Source of the DNA: Pisolithus tinctorius
Lineage: Eukaryota > Basidiomycota > Agaricomycetes > Boletales > Pisolithaceae
Reading direction: 5' to 3'
DNA length: 64,000 bases
Assembly: GCA_024663395.1 (NCBI GenBank)
Contig: JANFAH010000007.1
Coordinates: forward strand, 930,001 to 994,000
The translations under genes and the position numbers were made by a program. How positions within the stretch are numbered: position 1 is the first letter of the stretch; each line of letters starts with the position of its first letter. Under the pieces are notes generated by a model. That model was not told the origin of the DNA. It saw only the letters and a list, made by a program, of their open reading frames with translations, and made no database searches. Below are positions 36,513-48,350 of this stretch, piece after piece.

Positions 36513-39500
36513 ATGTAGGTACTTTTTTCCGTCATCTTTCTTGCCGTTGTTCACCTCGCATTTGTCCCCAGGTCTAGCACCTCACAGCAGGAGGCGACGT
36601 CGGCTTCCACGGCTACCTTCGTCACTGCGTTGGTATTCAACGCGGCAGTCTTTGGAGCTGAGATCCTTGCCTTTACGCTGCTACGTCCATATTTCAAACA
36701 AATATATGAGCCCCGCACAATTCACCCCATCGAAAAGTACGTTTTGACTCCACCACTTTGCCTCGTTTCAATTTGAACCCTCGTTCGCAGCCAACGCGTC
36801 AAACCTTTCAATGGTGGTTTATTCTCTTGGCCTATCGCCCTCTTCAAATCCGATTATCGTGATGTCGAACGCGTTAATGGACCAGATGCTTATCTTTTTG
36901 TACGATTCCTCCGGATGATGGTCCGCATCCTTTTGCCTATATGGATCATATCTTGGGCTGTCCTCCTACCTCTCACCTCAGTCAACAACTCTGTCGCTGG
37001 GAAAACCGGTCTTGATCTGTTTACGTTTGGTAATGTATCTTCATCCAATCAACCACGATACGCTGGACACTTGGTTTGTGCCTACCTGTTTACTTGTGAG
37101 TATTTACGTATCTGCCTCATGGATGCTTCTTCTATCTTACTGGTTTCCTTATTCAGTTTGGATCTATTGGAATATTAAGCGCGAAATGCGCCACTTTGTG
37201 ACTGTTCGCCAACTCCATCTCGTCGACCCCAAGCATTCTCGTTCCTCGCAGGCCAATACGGTTTTGGTCACCGGCATCCCAGCTAAGTTTCTCTCAGAGA
37301 AGGCTCTAGAGCAGTTATACTCCCACCTTCCAGGTGGCGTGAAGAAGGTTTGGCTAAACCGGTGAGTCCACGTGCGTTTGGGGCGCATTGACAAACTTAT
37401 CGCAAGAGTTCAGCTGACTTTTTTTGTCTTCACAGAAACTTAAAAGATCTACCTGCTGTCTATGACCGTCGCCTGTCGGCATGCAAAAAGCTGGAATCTG
37501 CAGAAACAAACTTGATTCGCACTGCCATCAAGATCCGTAATAAGAAATTGAAGGGGGGAGAGAAAGTCGACGAAGCCTATAACATCAATCCGGACCAGGC
37601 TGAACGTGATGTTGCCCTGGCGGAAAGGCTCGTTCCAAAAGCAAAGCGTCCCACCCATCGCCTCCCTCCTGGTTTTCTTCCATTCTCCCTTCCGTTTATT
37701 GGCGAAAAGGTCGACACCATAGAGTGGGCTCGCAACGAGATCGTCAGTTGCACTACTCAACTCCGCGAAGCTCGTCAGGTTCTCGTAGAACAATCGAACC
37801 TGCCTGCACCGGATGACGTTGACGGAGATGGCAGGATCACCCGTGAAGATTTACCTGTTCAAACGTACCCTCCTCTCAACTCGGCCTTTATCACTTTCAA
37901 GAAACAGATTGCCGCGCACATGGCGTACCGCATGCTGACACATCACGACCCTTACCGTATGGCCGATCGTTACCTCGAAGTCTCTCCGGTGGACATCATC
38001 TGGGGTAACCTTGCAATGAATCCATATGAGAAACGTGTTCGAATGGCGATCAGTTACGCAGCTACTGCTGCCTTGATCATATTCTGGGCGATTCCCGTTG
38101 CCTTCGTTGGTATCATCTCTAACATCCACGGGCTCTGTGTTCGTGCTAGCTGGCTTGCATGGCTGTGTACGATTCCTTCGCCAGTTATCGGGATAATTCA
38201 GGGCATCCTGCCCCCGGTGTTGCTCGCCGTCCTAAACATGCTACTCCCCATAGTTCTCCGCATGCTAGGGAGCTTCCAGGGTATCCCAACGCGTACTGGC
38301 CTGGAACTGAGCTTGATGACACGGTTTTTCATTTTCCAAGTTATTGTAGGTTTTCCGCTCCTGGGCTTGGTCATGAATGATGCTGATGGCCCCGGCTTCT
38401 AGCACTCATTCCTAATTGTAACCTTGAGTTCCGGTATTATTGCTGCACTCCCGTCGCTTTTGCAGAACCCGAGTTCTGTGGCAACTTTGTTGGCGGCGAA
38501 TCTTCCTCAGGCGTCCACCTTCTTCCTCACGTATGTCAAGCCACGGCTTCTGTGCCGCATTACAGTGCCTAATGTCTTTACTCTCTCAGGTTTATTGTCC
38601 TACAGGGACTTTCCGGGGTGGCAGGCAGTTTTCTGGCTGTTGTCCAACTCGTGTTGTACTATGTCAAGCTGTTCATTCTGGGAAGTACCCCCCGTTCCAT
38701 ATACGACATCAAGTTCGGGCCGAGGAGTGTTGCGTGGGGAACGTTGTTCCCTTCGATTACATTGCTGACCGTCATTAGTGGGTTATCTCGATTCCTTGCG
38801 TCGAGCACAAACTAACGTCATGATCTGTTCCTCCGCAATCTCTCGTGTTAAATCGTCACCTGATCTTTGTCACTCCCAGCTTTCGCTTACTCTGTCATCT
38901 CCCCGATCATCAACGGATTTTCCGTAGTCACCTTCTTCCTCTTCTACCTCCTCTACAAATACTTGTTCCTGTATCAATACACTCAACCTCCCCAACTGGA
39001 TACGGGTGGACTCTTCTTCCCCCGAGCGATCCAACACGTATTTGTGGGCTTGTATGTACAGCAGGTCCGCCTTTCAGTCTTGAGTTCATCTGTCGGATCA
39101 GAATTGACGTTACCCATGTTAGATCTGCCTTTGTGCGCTGTTCTTCCTTGCACAGGATTCGTCTGGGAAGCAATCCGCTATTCCGGAGGGAGTAATCATG
39201 GTGGTTCTCATCGCGTTGACAGTGGGTTTCCTGTTGTTGACGTCTGGTTTTTTGATTGACTTCTGTGTCAGGCTGGCTACCACATTATTATCAACGAATC
39301 TTACGAGCCACTTATCAGCGCTCTGCCACTTAGCATCGCCGATAAGACAGCCACCGATCTTGAGGAACCCGCCCCCAGCGATGCACGCGCGTCCACCTCC
39401 GCGGATGCTTCCAGTAGCAACAAGTGGAAGGCTACCAAGGGCGATAACATCACTGATGACGATAGGGAACGCGAAGAACAAGAGCTCGACGACTACTACT

Positions 39501-39784
39501 TCCAGAAATTGTCGGATGGTGCTCTTGATTATGGCTTTGCTCATCCCGCAGTGTCTAGGCCCCAGCGTGCGGTGTGGATCCCTGATGATTCAGAAGCGTG
39601 GGCTAGTGCTGCCAGTGAAGGCTCAGCAGAAGTGGAGGGAGGCGGACGCAAGAGGGGTCTCGGTCCTGCGGAAGTGGAAGCTAACTCCTCGCATGGTGTC
39701 TTGGCAACGACTGAGGGCACTCAAATGGACGCCAAAGGACACTTGGAGGTCTCCGAGGCTCCGGTGGACATGGATAAATTTTAA
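36513..39784 (+). CDS. CSC1/OSCA/TMEM63-type stress-gated cation channel
   Basis: A multi-pass membrane protein of roughly 900 residues from the hyperosmolality-gated, calcium-permeable CSC1/OSCA family. Visible are an N-terminal membrane span ('TFVTALVFNAAVFGAEIL') with 'IYEPRT', the conserved 'WIYWNIKREMRHFVTVRQ', and a cytosolic RNA-recognition-like region ('ANTVLVTGIPAKFLSEKAL', 'NSAFITFKKQIAAHMA'). The pore region follows ('GIIQGILPPVLLAVLNMLLP', 'IYDIKFGPRSVAWGTLFP'), and then a hydrophilic tail. No ordinary ATG precedes the first conserved exon. An intron at 36515-36571 would create the start codon as AT|G followed by 'SSTSQQEA'. The linker contains 'DVDGDGRITRED' (37815-37850), an EF-hand-like loop. 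Introns before 'AGYHIIINE' and 'TFAYSVISP' are phase-consistent. Confidence 0.85.
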
Positions 39785-40014
39785 GGGTTGCAACGAGTAG
39801 GCGTTTATGACTGAATTGTGTTCATTGATTTGTTGCATAGTACTAATTTTTCTTACATAAGTTCACGAGTTCACGAAAGTTGACTGTTTTTTCTTCTGGA
39901 TGTACGCGCGAATTGTACTAGTTTAGGAATGCATTTCGCTGTTTTTTGGAAGCTACTGAAGTTTCACATGAAGGACTATGCGCGAATGACATCCCGATAA
40001 AAGGGTAAAGGAAG

Positions 40015-41380
40015 CTACAGCTCGTCTCGGGCAGAGCTTACTAGAGGTTCACTAGCCGCAGATCCATATTCAAAAGCAGGGTCGTTTGGGAAGAGGGTGT
40101 CGGTTGCGCTTGTGACCGCGCCGTAGGTGGTAACTGGTATCGACACATCCGCCGCTGGTATCGGAGTCCTTGTCTTCGTAGAACTCAACAGTGTCGCAGG
40201 AAGCGTCAGAGACGTCGCAGAAGCGGCAATGACTGCGGAAGCCGTCGTGACTGCCAGGACAGATTCAACGCCTGCAGCAGTTGCTTTCTCCAGGGCGGAT
40301 ACATCACCCACTTTCCCAGAATTCCACCTTGGCATGCTTACAAACCTAGTCCACCAAAATGCGATTCGGAAGCCCTTCTGTAACACTCGTTGCTCCAAGA
40401 TGAAGAGTACGACAAGGCAGAAGAAGACGAGTGCCGCCATGATGAGTAGACGATCGAGGGTGTCGGTCTTCTCGAGGGCGCTGATGAGCTGACGGGAGGA
40501 ACCGAGCAGGAGTGAGAGACCGTCATGGGTTTGAGCCGTCGACTGCAGAGTCGCGGTGGATGATTCTTCGAAGACATTTTTCGTTAGAGAACCCGAAATT
40601 TGCATGGTAAAAACGGGGCAACAATGCCTGCTGCGTACCAATAAGCTGCGTAGAAAGGACACTACGTTCCAGTTCCTTCTGCATCAAACCCATCGTTCTC
40701 TGGAGGGTCTCGGTGACGTTGTTTGTGGCTGTCATAAGCGCATCTTCCCTGTTGTATCCACAGAGAAGAAAGCAGGAAAACGGGCCGAAATTCCCAACCG
40801 GTCCTTGAGTATGAATGCAATATCAAAATGCATCTGTACGAACTTAGTTGTGCCATTCCCAGACAACACCTTCTCGGACGTTGAGGAGGGTGAACCAAAT
40901 AATTCCTCCCGTTGGGACTGCCACTGTGCATCTATAGTGCGTTTCGACACTAGGATCGCTCCTCGAGCATCATTGCGAAGTCTGCAAATATTTAATTGTC
41001 GGGAGGTAATAGAAACAGAGGGCTTTGTAGATACGCACTTGTCCAAGGTATTTCGAAATGTATCGACCCGTACTCTCAGTTGCCTCCGCGCCCGTTCAGT
41101 TCTCTGGTCATCAACCAGGACGTCCAACTCCTGCACTGAGTCATATGGCCCGTCAGTACTGAATAGGAGGTGAATACAGCTAACACCGGACTTCGATTTG
41201 TCTCCCCACTCTTTCAACATCCTCTCGGATTTCGGCCGCCAGGCTTTGTTGCGTAGCAAGTGGTCCCGCACACGCCTTTAAACGCGGAATTTGGAAAGTC
41301 GTCAAATCATTCAGGCGTCGCTCGATGAGCTCAATAAGAGCCAAGCTTTCGGGGTCGACTGCAGTAGGGACCGGTGGCAT
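40015..41380 (-). CDS. Sec20-type SNARE with C-terminal RDEL
   Basis: Starts 'MPPVPTAVDPESLAL' at 41380 and ends 'SSARDEL' at 40015. Exons join in phase through four introns. Helical N-terminal segments are followed by the Sec20 SNARE region ('ATNNVTETLQRTMGLMQKEL', 'LGSSRQLISALEKTDTLDR') and one membrane anchor ('LLIMAALVFFCLVVLFIL'). After the anchor comes a tail of about 130 residues that would face the ER lumen and ends in Arg-Asp-Glu-Leu. Yeast Sec20 likewise ends in an HDEL retrieval signal, so topology and signal agree. The protein would act in Golgi-to-ER retrograde vesicle fusion. Its 3' end converges on the CSC1-like gene with 230 bases between. Confidence 0.88.
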
Positions 41381-41769
41381 CGTGGAAGTCAAGCAGTAGC
41401 GAGTGAATGAATATGATGTATGTCTCCGGACACGCCTCCACAGTATCAACAACGGTCCAAAGTCAAGCGCAAGGGAAACACGTGGACGGTCCTCCACAAA
41501 TTTCGCTGGAGTAATAATCAAGCGTGGTCCACCCATGATCAAAAACCATCATAATTGACTTGTCGCCATACTTCTAATGAGCTACTTGGGTACAATATTA
41601 ACTACGGGAGAACGCCAGCGAACCTGCAGATTAGCAGACATGGCGAAGGTGATACCTTTACAAGTACGATATGAAAAAAAAAAGCGTGATGTAGCTGAAT
41701 CGAATGGTTTGAAATATTCTTGCGGCAAAGGTGAGCAACAGTCCTGACCAGTGGAGGTTGGTTGTCGAT
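41381..41769. other. Short intergenic region between same-strand genes
   Basis: This holds the promoter of the Sec20 gene and the 3' untranslated region of the chromodomain gene. It contains an A10 tract near 41673-41682. No coding signal was recognised. Confidence 0.5.
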
Positions 41770-44700
41770 TTAACAAGGCCATCCAGCTGCCGCTGCCTCG
41801 CTGAGAATTATCAGCTCCTCACTCAAGTCCAATCCCTCACGGCGTGCATCCTCCTCGAATTGTTTGAGTAAGTTGTCTGCGTGACCAGTGACATTGCCCT
41901 CTGGAATCCAGCTCGCTTCACTCATCGGGTAACTGTAGTCCGAGATAAACAGTCATACGAAAGACTCGAGCAATGGTTCTGCCGAAGACTTACCCATCCC
42001 ATTTCGCCAACCAGCGGTAGCCAGCTTGCCCAACCGATTCCCGCCCGACAAGACGTTCGACAAAGTACAAACCATCTTCTGCCTCTGCTACATGTGGACA
42101 GTCAGGTCGTGCGCATGTCTCTGTACGGTTCCTGGTGGTCTGGCGCCTGGCAACTGCAAGGTCTATTATAAGCAACAGGAACTGCATCATGCAACGAAGA
42201 GTTACTTTGAACACTAGAAAGCAGCCATGTCAACAAGGCATTATCCACTCGTGCAAGAAGTCCAACTTACAAACATAAGGGACATATGAATGCGGCTTCC
42301 GAGTCCAGTCGTGGGTCATCCTTTTCTACACCAACGCACCCATAGTGATACCACATGTCGCAACTGCACCAAAAACATTAGCTAAAATCCGGCAGTCGCT
42401 CTCGATACGTACTTGTCACACTGGATGAGCTGATTATATGGCAAAAACGTTACGGTAGGTCCAGCCTCAGAAGTTAGTCAACGCACCTGTCGTTCCCAAC
42501 TGTCCGACGATTGTTTGATTTCCGGCCAAAACTGTAAAATGACCGTCCTCTGGTGGGAAGGCATATCGGGCAGTGCCGCCGCTGCTATCGTATCAGGTTT
42601 TCTTCGAGAAGGTCTCGACGTCGCTCCTTTCGCGTGAACTGCCGACTTCCGCTTGCCTCTTGGTCTTGCTGGCGTCTCACCAGGCGGATGATACTCCGTT
42701 CTAGCAGTGGATTTCAGGTCAAAACCACCGTTGTCCCGGGACAAATTAGAATCCATCCTGACCACTTTCCCGTTCAAAAGGACGTATCGTGGGCGTATGT
42801 CTCTGTTGCGAGTACCGTTGGGGGAACTACCTTGGTATTTAGAAACTTCCGATTCAGTCATCGATGTTTCTCCTATCTTGATTCTCTTTTTAGCAGGGAT
42901 GATAATTTTCAATGAATCTGTCCCACGAGGGACAAGCTCCCCGCTGTGCTCCGCTAGAGAAATAGCGTTTCCTACAGGTTCGGAGTCACACATCGTTACC
43001 CCCTCAAGATCTGCGATGTTAATCATACCAGCCTCTATCCCAGGGGCTACGGCAGGCTGGGATGAAGATGGGTGGGTGCTGTTAGTGACGTCCTCGTCCC
43101 GTGTTCCCTGCTGGCTACCTCGTCTTCGCTTCCTCCCCTTGGAACCTTTCAAACAGTTCGCTGGCGATTCGCGCCGCGCCAATTGCATCAACTCCGATAA
43201 CGGAGCCGACGGGCCACCGCACTTCCGGCCCAAGGTCAAGTCACGAGAGTGCTTGGCAACGTAGTCTAAGAGTGGCGTGTCGTCTTGTAGACTTTCGGCT
43301 TCCGATGGCTCTCTGTTGGCTGTAATAGGTGTCAAGGGTGAAGGAGGTGTGGAAAGTGGGGCATGTGTTGAAGAAGTGGAAGACAGCGATGACGATGGTT
43401 CCCCGCTCGACGGCGCTGACTGGACTACCGAATAGGGATCGGGAATGTCTGGGGCCGGATCACTATCAGGAAGCACAGACGATACTTCCAGCTTTTCAGC
43501 TTGCTGCGAAAGGACTCTCACAGCACCGCTGTGTGGTACCACAGAGGGGCACCTGGACGCTGTCATCGATGGCAGTATGAGGGAAGGGACTGACGCAGGT
43601 GACACCATTGCCGTAGCTGGCGTTGTCGGGAGAAGTGATTGCAGAACATCTTCTTCCTCTTGTGTATGCTGGCTGTCAGCCGGAGTGTTTTCACGCCCGC
43701 CGTCAGTCAACAGGGGTGACGAGCGATGCGATGACACTGGATGACGGGGATCTACGGGGGAAAATGAGGGTGTGTCATTCATAAGTGATGGTTTTCCTGG
43801 TCAATAGCGCACCTGTGTTCACACTTGCCTCTGAGTGGCTGCCATGTGGCAGTTTAGAAACATCCCAAGGTTCAGACGTGCTAGCGTCCACATCGCGGTT
43901 GCATTGAATATTGCGGGGACTGCCACCATCCGGAGCAGTATCCGCAAGGCGATCTTGATCTTCCATACGTACGTCACTGCTACAATCTACGCCGCAGCTA
44001 TCCGTCACTGTCGTACGGGTCGACACAGAAAGCGTAGCTTCCGCTGGTGTCAAGTTGAGACCCGAAGTCTCAATACCCATACTCGCCCTGTCGGTCCGCA
44101 TATTTACGGGATGAGCAACTGGGCTGATAGTGTCCACAGACCTTCCCGCGAAGCCGGCGATAGTCTTCAATAACTGCTCTACAAGTGGACTAGAAGAGGC
44201 GGAAGAGGTAACTTGACCTGACAAGGCTTCCCAGAGCGGACTTGACTGCAGCTGCAGTCCATTCGAACGCTCAAAAGATTTCACCGAAGTACCATTCAGA
44301 ACACCGTTGTCAACCTCCTGGTTCCGGGAGTTGTCCATGGAGGCGCGATGGAAAACATCAGGAAGGACTGGGGTGGTCACATGGGCCCTGGATGATACGC
44401 CAGCCAAGGCACCTGTGCCAGGTACGGACGGTAACACAGAAGAACCCACAGAAATAGAAACATCTTTCGTAGCAGGAGCGATGTCCACAAGTGTGGACGG
44501 CGTTGCGGAATCGAGCGAAAAATGGGTATCAGTCTCCCCTAATATTGAAGGGGGTAATGCGGACGGAGCAGACTTCGCAATATTGGGTGTAGGCGCGGAC
44601 GGCGGCCGTGGCTGAAGAGACAGGGGCGGAATTACGAGGGATCCAGGCGTGATCCCTGACGACGCAGTCACAACTTTATCTGTTGAATGTAGCCCGTCAG

Positions 44701-46137
44701 ATGGACACGCTGGGTCGTGTGAGAGAGATCGCTGCCTGGTTGGGTCGACGGAGCCTTCGCTGCCTTGCGCCGAGGAAACTGGGTTGAATAGGAATTAGCT
44801 TATCACGTAGAAGTTAATCCTAAACATTGCCGACGGTAGAGGGTAGTTTATAAGCAGGCGGAATTTTTGACTTACCGGAGCCACTTTCGTTATTCCAGAT
44901 CGCGGGTACAAAAGAAAAATGGCACTGCTCACCATGCGCCAGAGCAGAACATGCAGAAGGCGAATCGCAGACTTGAACAGAAGCGTCTATAAGCATCAAG
45001 TTCAGTATCAGATCCCAAGTAGGATTACAAGTGGGGCCACGATGTGAGAGGGTACGTCTGAGTCTGCTTGTGAGAAGCGACAAAATGCAGGACATACGTT
45101 GCACGGATGACTGAGTTTCGGTTGTGGAGGTATGTGCGAGTTTGGATTGATGCGATAGCGTTTCAGAAACTGGTAACGTTTGAAGAGGGATAACTTGTGC
45201 AGGAATTGAATGACCAGCTCCTGCGACGGTGGTATCGAGTGGAAATGACGCGGGTGGCGGTGATGTTGCTACATGACGGTGAGTGGCTATGTGCCAGCCG
45301 CACGGCTCAGCCTCAGACGAACGATGGAAGGAGTACGAGATCAGACGCACATCTCTCGCAGCTCCTACTCTCCGTACGATCGAGTAACTTCTCTACAGCG
45401 ACCTCAATCGCACCCAGTCTGTCGACGAGGTTGGCAACAGGTGCCTGGGATGCCTGGTTTCCTTCCTCGAGAGCACCTACTTCGTCAGCTGCCTTGTCTT
45501 TCACATTTCCATTGCTAGGTCTACCGCGTACTTGTTTTTGTCCGGCCTTCTTGTGGCTGACCCCGAGAACCTCTTCGAGTGAGTCAACTCTGTCCACTAA
45601 GTTCTTTTGCGTGGTTTTGATGGTGCGCAACTCCTCGAGCACGTTTTGCACGTCCATCTGCATGCCCGACATATTTGCCTGTAGGCTATTTAATGGTGAA
45701 AGGAGCGATGAGAGATCAGGAACGGTGGGGGCCGGGGAAGGAGCATGGGCTTGTTGCAACTCATTCGTTTGTGCCGACTGAGGACGCGAGTCGCGAAACA
45801 CGCGGGCCAACGAGGGAGGGTGTGACACAAACGGGGTCCAAGTGGAAAACTGGTTGAAGCTCGAGTGATCAGGAGCGACGTGGGCTGTAGGCAACCTTAC
45901 AAGCGACTCAGAGATGAGCCTGCCGTGTATATCGCAGATCGAACTGCTGCAGTGTTCGCCCAAGTGAGGAGCATGGGCGTAGTTCCAAAGAGGTCCACTG
46001 TAAGGAGTGGGAGGGATTGCGTACCGGAGGTTGCTACCTACGTGGGGTGGCAGAGACCGTTGCCCCGCTGGATGCGACTCTGGAGAATGGGACATCGACG
46101 TGGGCCCAGACGGAGGGCAGCCAACAGAACTACACAT
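41770..46137 (-). CDS. Large nuclear protein with incomplete PHD finger and C-terminal chromodomain
   Basis: Read as one gene from ATG 46137 to TAA 41770 across many exons. The first 900 or so residues are low-complexity Ser/Pro/Thr-rich sequence broken by a coiled coil ('LVDRVDSLEEVLGV' and neighbouring heptads near 45590). Next comes 'LIQCDNCDMWYHYGCVGV' with 'FICPLC', the second half of a PHD finger (Cys-x2-Cys, His-x2-Cys, Cys-x2-Cys); the usual first cysteine pair is not present in the preceding exon. A Cys/His stretch ('TCARPDCPH') leads to a chromodomain ('GLYFVERLVGRES', 'YRWLAKWDGYPMSEASWIPE'). Such domains read histone methylation, so a chromatin role is likely. The exact N-terminal exon joins, and hence whether this is one gene or two, are less certain. 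Confidence 0.72.
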
Positions 46138-46360
46138 CACCAACGCCGCGTCCTTGCACCAAAACGAGTGGAATTGGATTTCGGAACTTTCCTGTGTCTA
46201 CGCATCACTTAGACTATCTTATCTCGTTGTCTGGTTTATTCAACTTGTATCCACTGTCCCTGTAATATTATGTAGAGTGACACGCAGTTCGGCGCTCCGC
46301 TGAAGCTCGAATGCGGGGGTATTTGTTGTTACCTCTGTTTTGGCTTCTCTCACCTTCGAG

Positions 46361-48312
46361 ATGTCCGACTCGTGAGTTGTAGCCCTCACACGCCCCGCTG
46401 ACAACTCTCAGACTTCAGTTAGTTCAGACTGTGGGCCCGTAGAGTCGAGCATTTTCTCACCGCTCACTCTGCCATGTGGACGCACCGCCACCAACCGACT
46501 CGTCAAAGTGCGTCACGCCGTTCGTTTTCACGACCCAACTCTAAACCGTGTTTCCCGAAAGGTGGCCATGTATGAGCACCTGTCCAATTTTTCAGGGGGA
46601 CCTCCGAATATCTATCACTTCGCACTCTACTCTGAGTGGGCGAAGCATGGCTGGGGAATGGTCATCACTGGCAACGTCCAAGTCGACAAGCACCATTTGA
46701 CATTGGGGCGTGATATGGTGGTACCTAACGTGCTGAACGACGAAACGCTAGCGCCCTTCAAACGATTAGCGCAGGTCATCCATGGTGACGTTGTCGTGGA
46801 AAATGGAAAATACAGCCACAGTTCTCGCCACGAAGTCCGTCCTTTGGCCATAATGCAGATTTCACACCCTGGTCGCCAGTCACCTATCGTCGTTGGTGGT
46901 CGTCTACCCTTTGTACCGCCCAAAGCTCCGAGTCCCGTTAGAGTTGGATCAGTCGCTCAGAAAAGTGCAGTATGTCCCGAAGTTAATTTTAGTTCCTCGA
47001 TACAGTCTACCGAAGAAGGACCAGCGAAGGATATGCCATGGACAACTGCCTTGTCCCTACGCGTCCTCTTTCAAGTCCCACAAGAAATGACTATCGATGA
47101 TATTCGCGACGTACAACAGGGGTTTCTTAGAGCCGCCTTGACGGCTTCGAAGGCTGGTTTCGACGGTATCCAGCTGCATTGTGCACATGGTTGTCAGTGT
47201 TAACATGACCCGCTTCTTTAGACATTGTACTAATGCGGGGAATCGCATTTACTGGTTAGATCTCCTCGCCCAATTCATGAACCCCAAGGTAGTTGTTAGT
47301 TTAAGCATGCCCATGTACCGACCCCTTTCCAGACAAACATCCGTCAAGACCAATACTCCATTTCCCCACCTGTCAACTCGCTCCGCATGCTCCGTGAGAT
47401 CGTTGAGGCGATACGTGCCATGATGCGTCGGGATTTTGTGGTAGGCGTCAAGATCAACTCAGCTGACTACATCCAGGCAGGGGAACGTCCGTCAGATGCT
47501 CGTCTTCAAGTCGAGACGAACCGCGTACTGGACCACGTCCGTGCGATAGCTCATTGGGGCCTGATCGATTTCATTGAAGTTAGTGGGGGTGATTACGAGT
47601 CTCCAGGCAAGCATACTCTCTCCCACCAGTATTCCGCGTGCTTCATTGTCTTCGTTTAGACTTCATGTCATCGAGACCAACCACTCCGCGTCAGGCATTC
47701 TTTTCCCACTTCTCGAGGATGGTCATAGAACACATTAACCGCGATCCAGCGCCATCTAACCCAACACCGGTTCCTGTCATCCTCTTAACTGGTGGTCTGC
47801 GCACACCCGCACATTTACAAACTGCCCTTGACGCAGGCCACGCGGACCTTCTTGGCATAGGCCGAGGATCGATTACATGCCCAGATTTGCCTGTGGTGCT
47901 GCAGAAGCGATTGTCCTACGGGGAAAATCGGGTAGGATATCAGTCCAAGAAAGATACCGAACCGTTCGCGTGCGATCCCGGTGATGATCTTAAGCCACCT
48001 TTTTGGCTTCCAAAGGTTGGGCTAATCGGTGCATCATTCCAATTGGCGTGGTACACTGTTCGAATTCGGAGCATCGCAGAGTCGCGCATCCGACATGGCT
48101 CCCGAAATGGAAAGCCGGGTGCTGACTCGTACCCACACGGAATGGGAGCAACGGAAGCAATGCTGAAGATGTGGATATGGGCGGACCGGGTGCAAGGCTG
48201 GTGGGTTTTGGTCTTCCTTCTTATCATGATTCCCGCTATGGTCGCGTTACCCACTAAATCGATGGTGTCGAGACAATGTGATACCCATCCGAAAGACATT
48301 TATACAACATAA
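46361..48312 (+). CDS. Old Yellow Enzyme-type NADH:flavin oxidoreductase with membrane tail
   Basis: The FMN-dependent OYE (beta/alpha)8 barrel is clear: 'LPCGRTATNRLVKVAMYEHL', 'GWGMVITGNVQVD', 'PLAIMQISHPGRQSP', 'AGFDGIQLHCAHG', 'DFVVGVKINSADY', 'LIDFIEVSGGDYE' and 'VPVILLTGGLRTPAH' with 'LLGIGRGSI'. The family reduces activated alkenes with NAD(P)H; the natural substrate here is unknown. The C-terminus carries an extra hydrophobic segment ('WWVLVFLLIMIPAMVAL'), suggesting membrane attachment. The 5' end is not settled: an ATG at 46361 followed by a GTGAGT donor is attractive, but I could not find an acceptor that joins it in phase to 'SSDCGPVES'. The stop at 48312 is 38 bases from that of the converging aldo-keto reductase gene. 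Confidence 0.8.
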
Positions 48313-48350
48313 TACATGTGCAGAAGAGATCTGCTGCCAACCATTGAAGC

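Noticed and set aside
36328..36747. A 139-codon open frame covering the start of the CSC1-like gene
   Set aside because: It is in a different frame from the conserved membrane segment 'TFVTALVFNAAVFGAE' and reads through the intron at 36515-36571.
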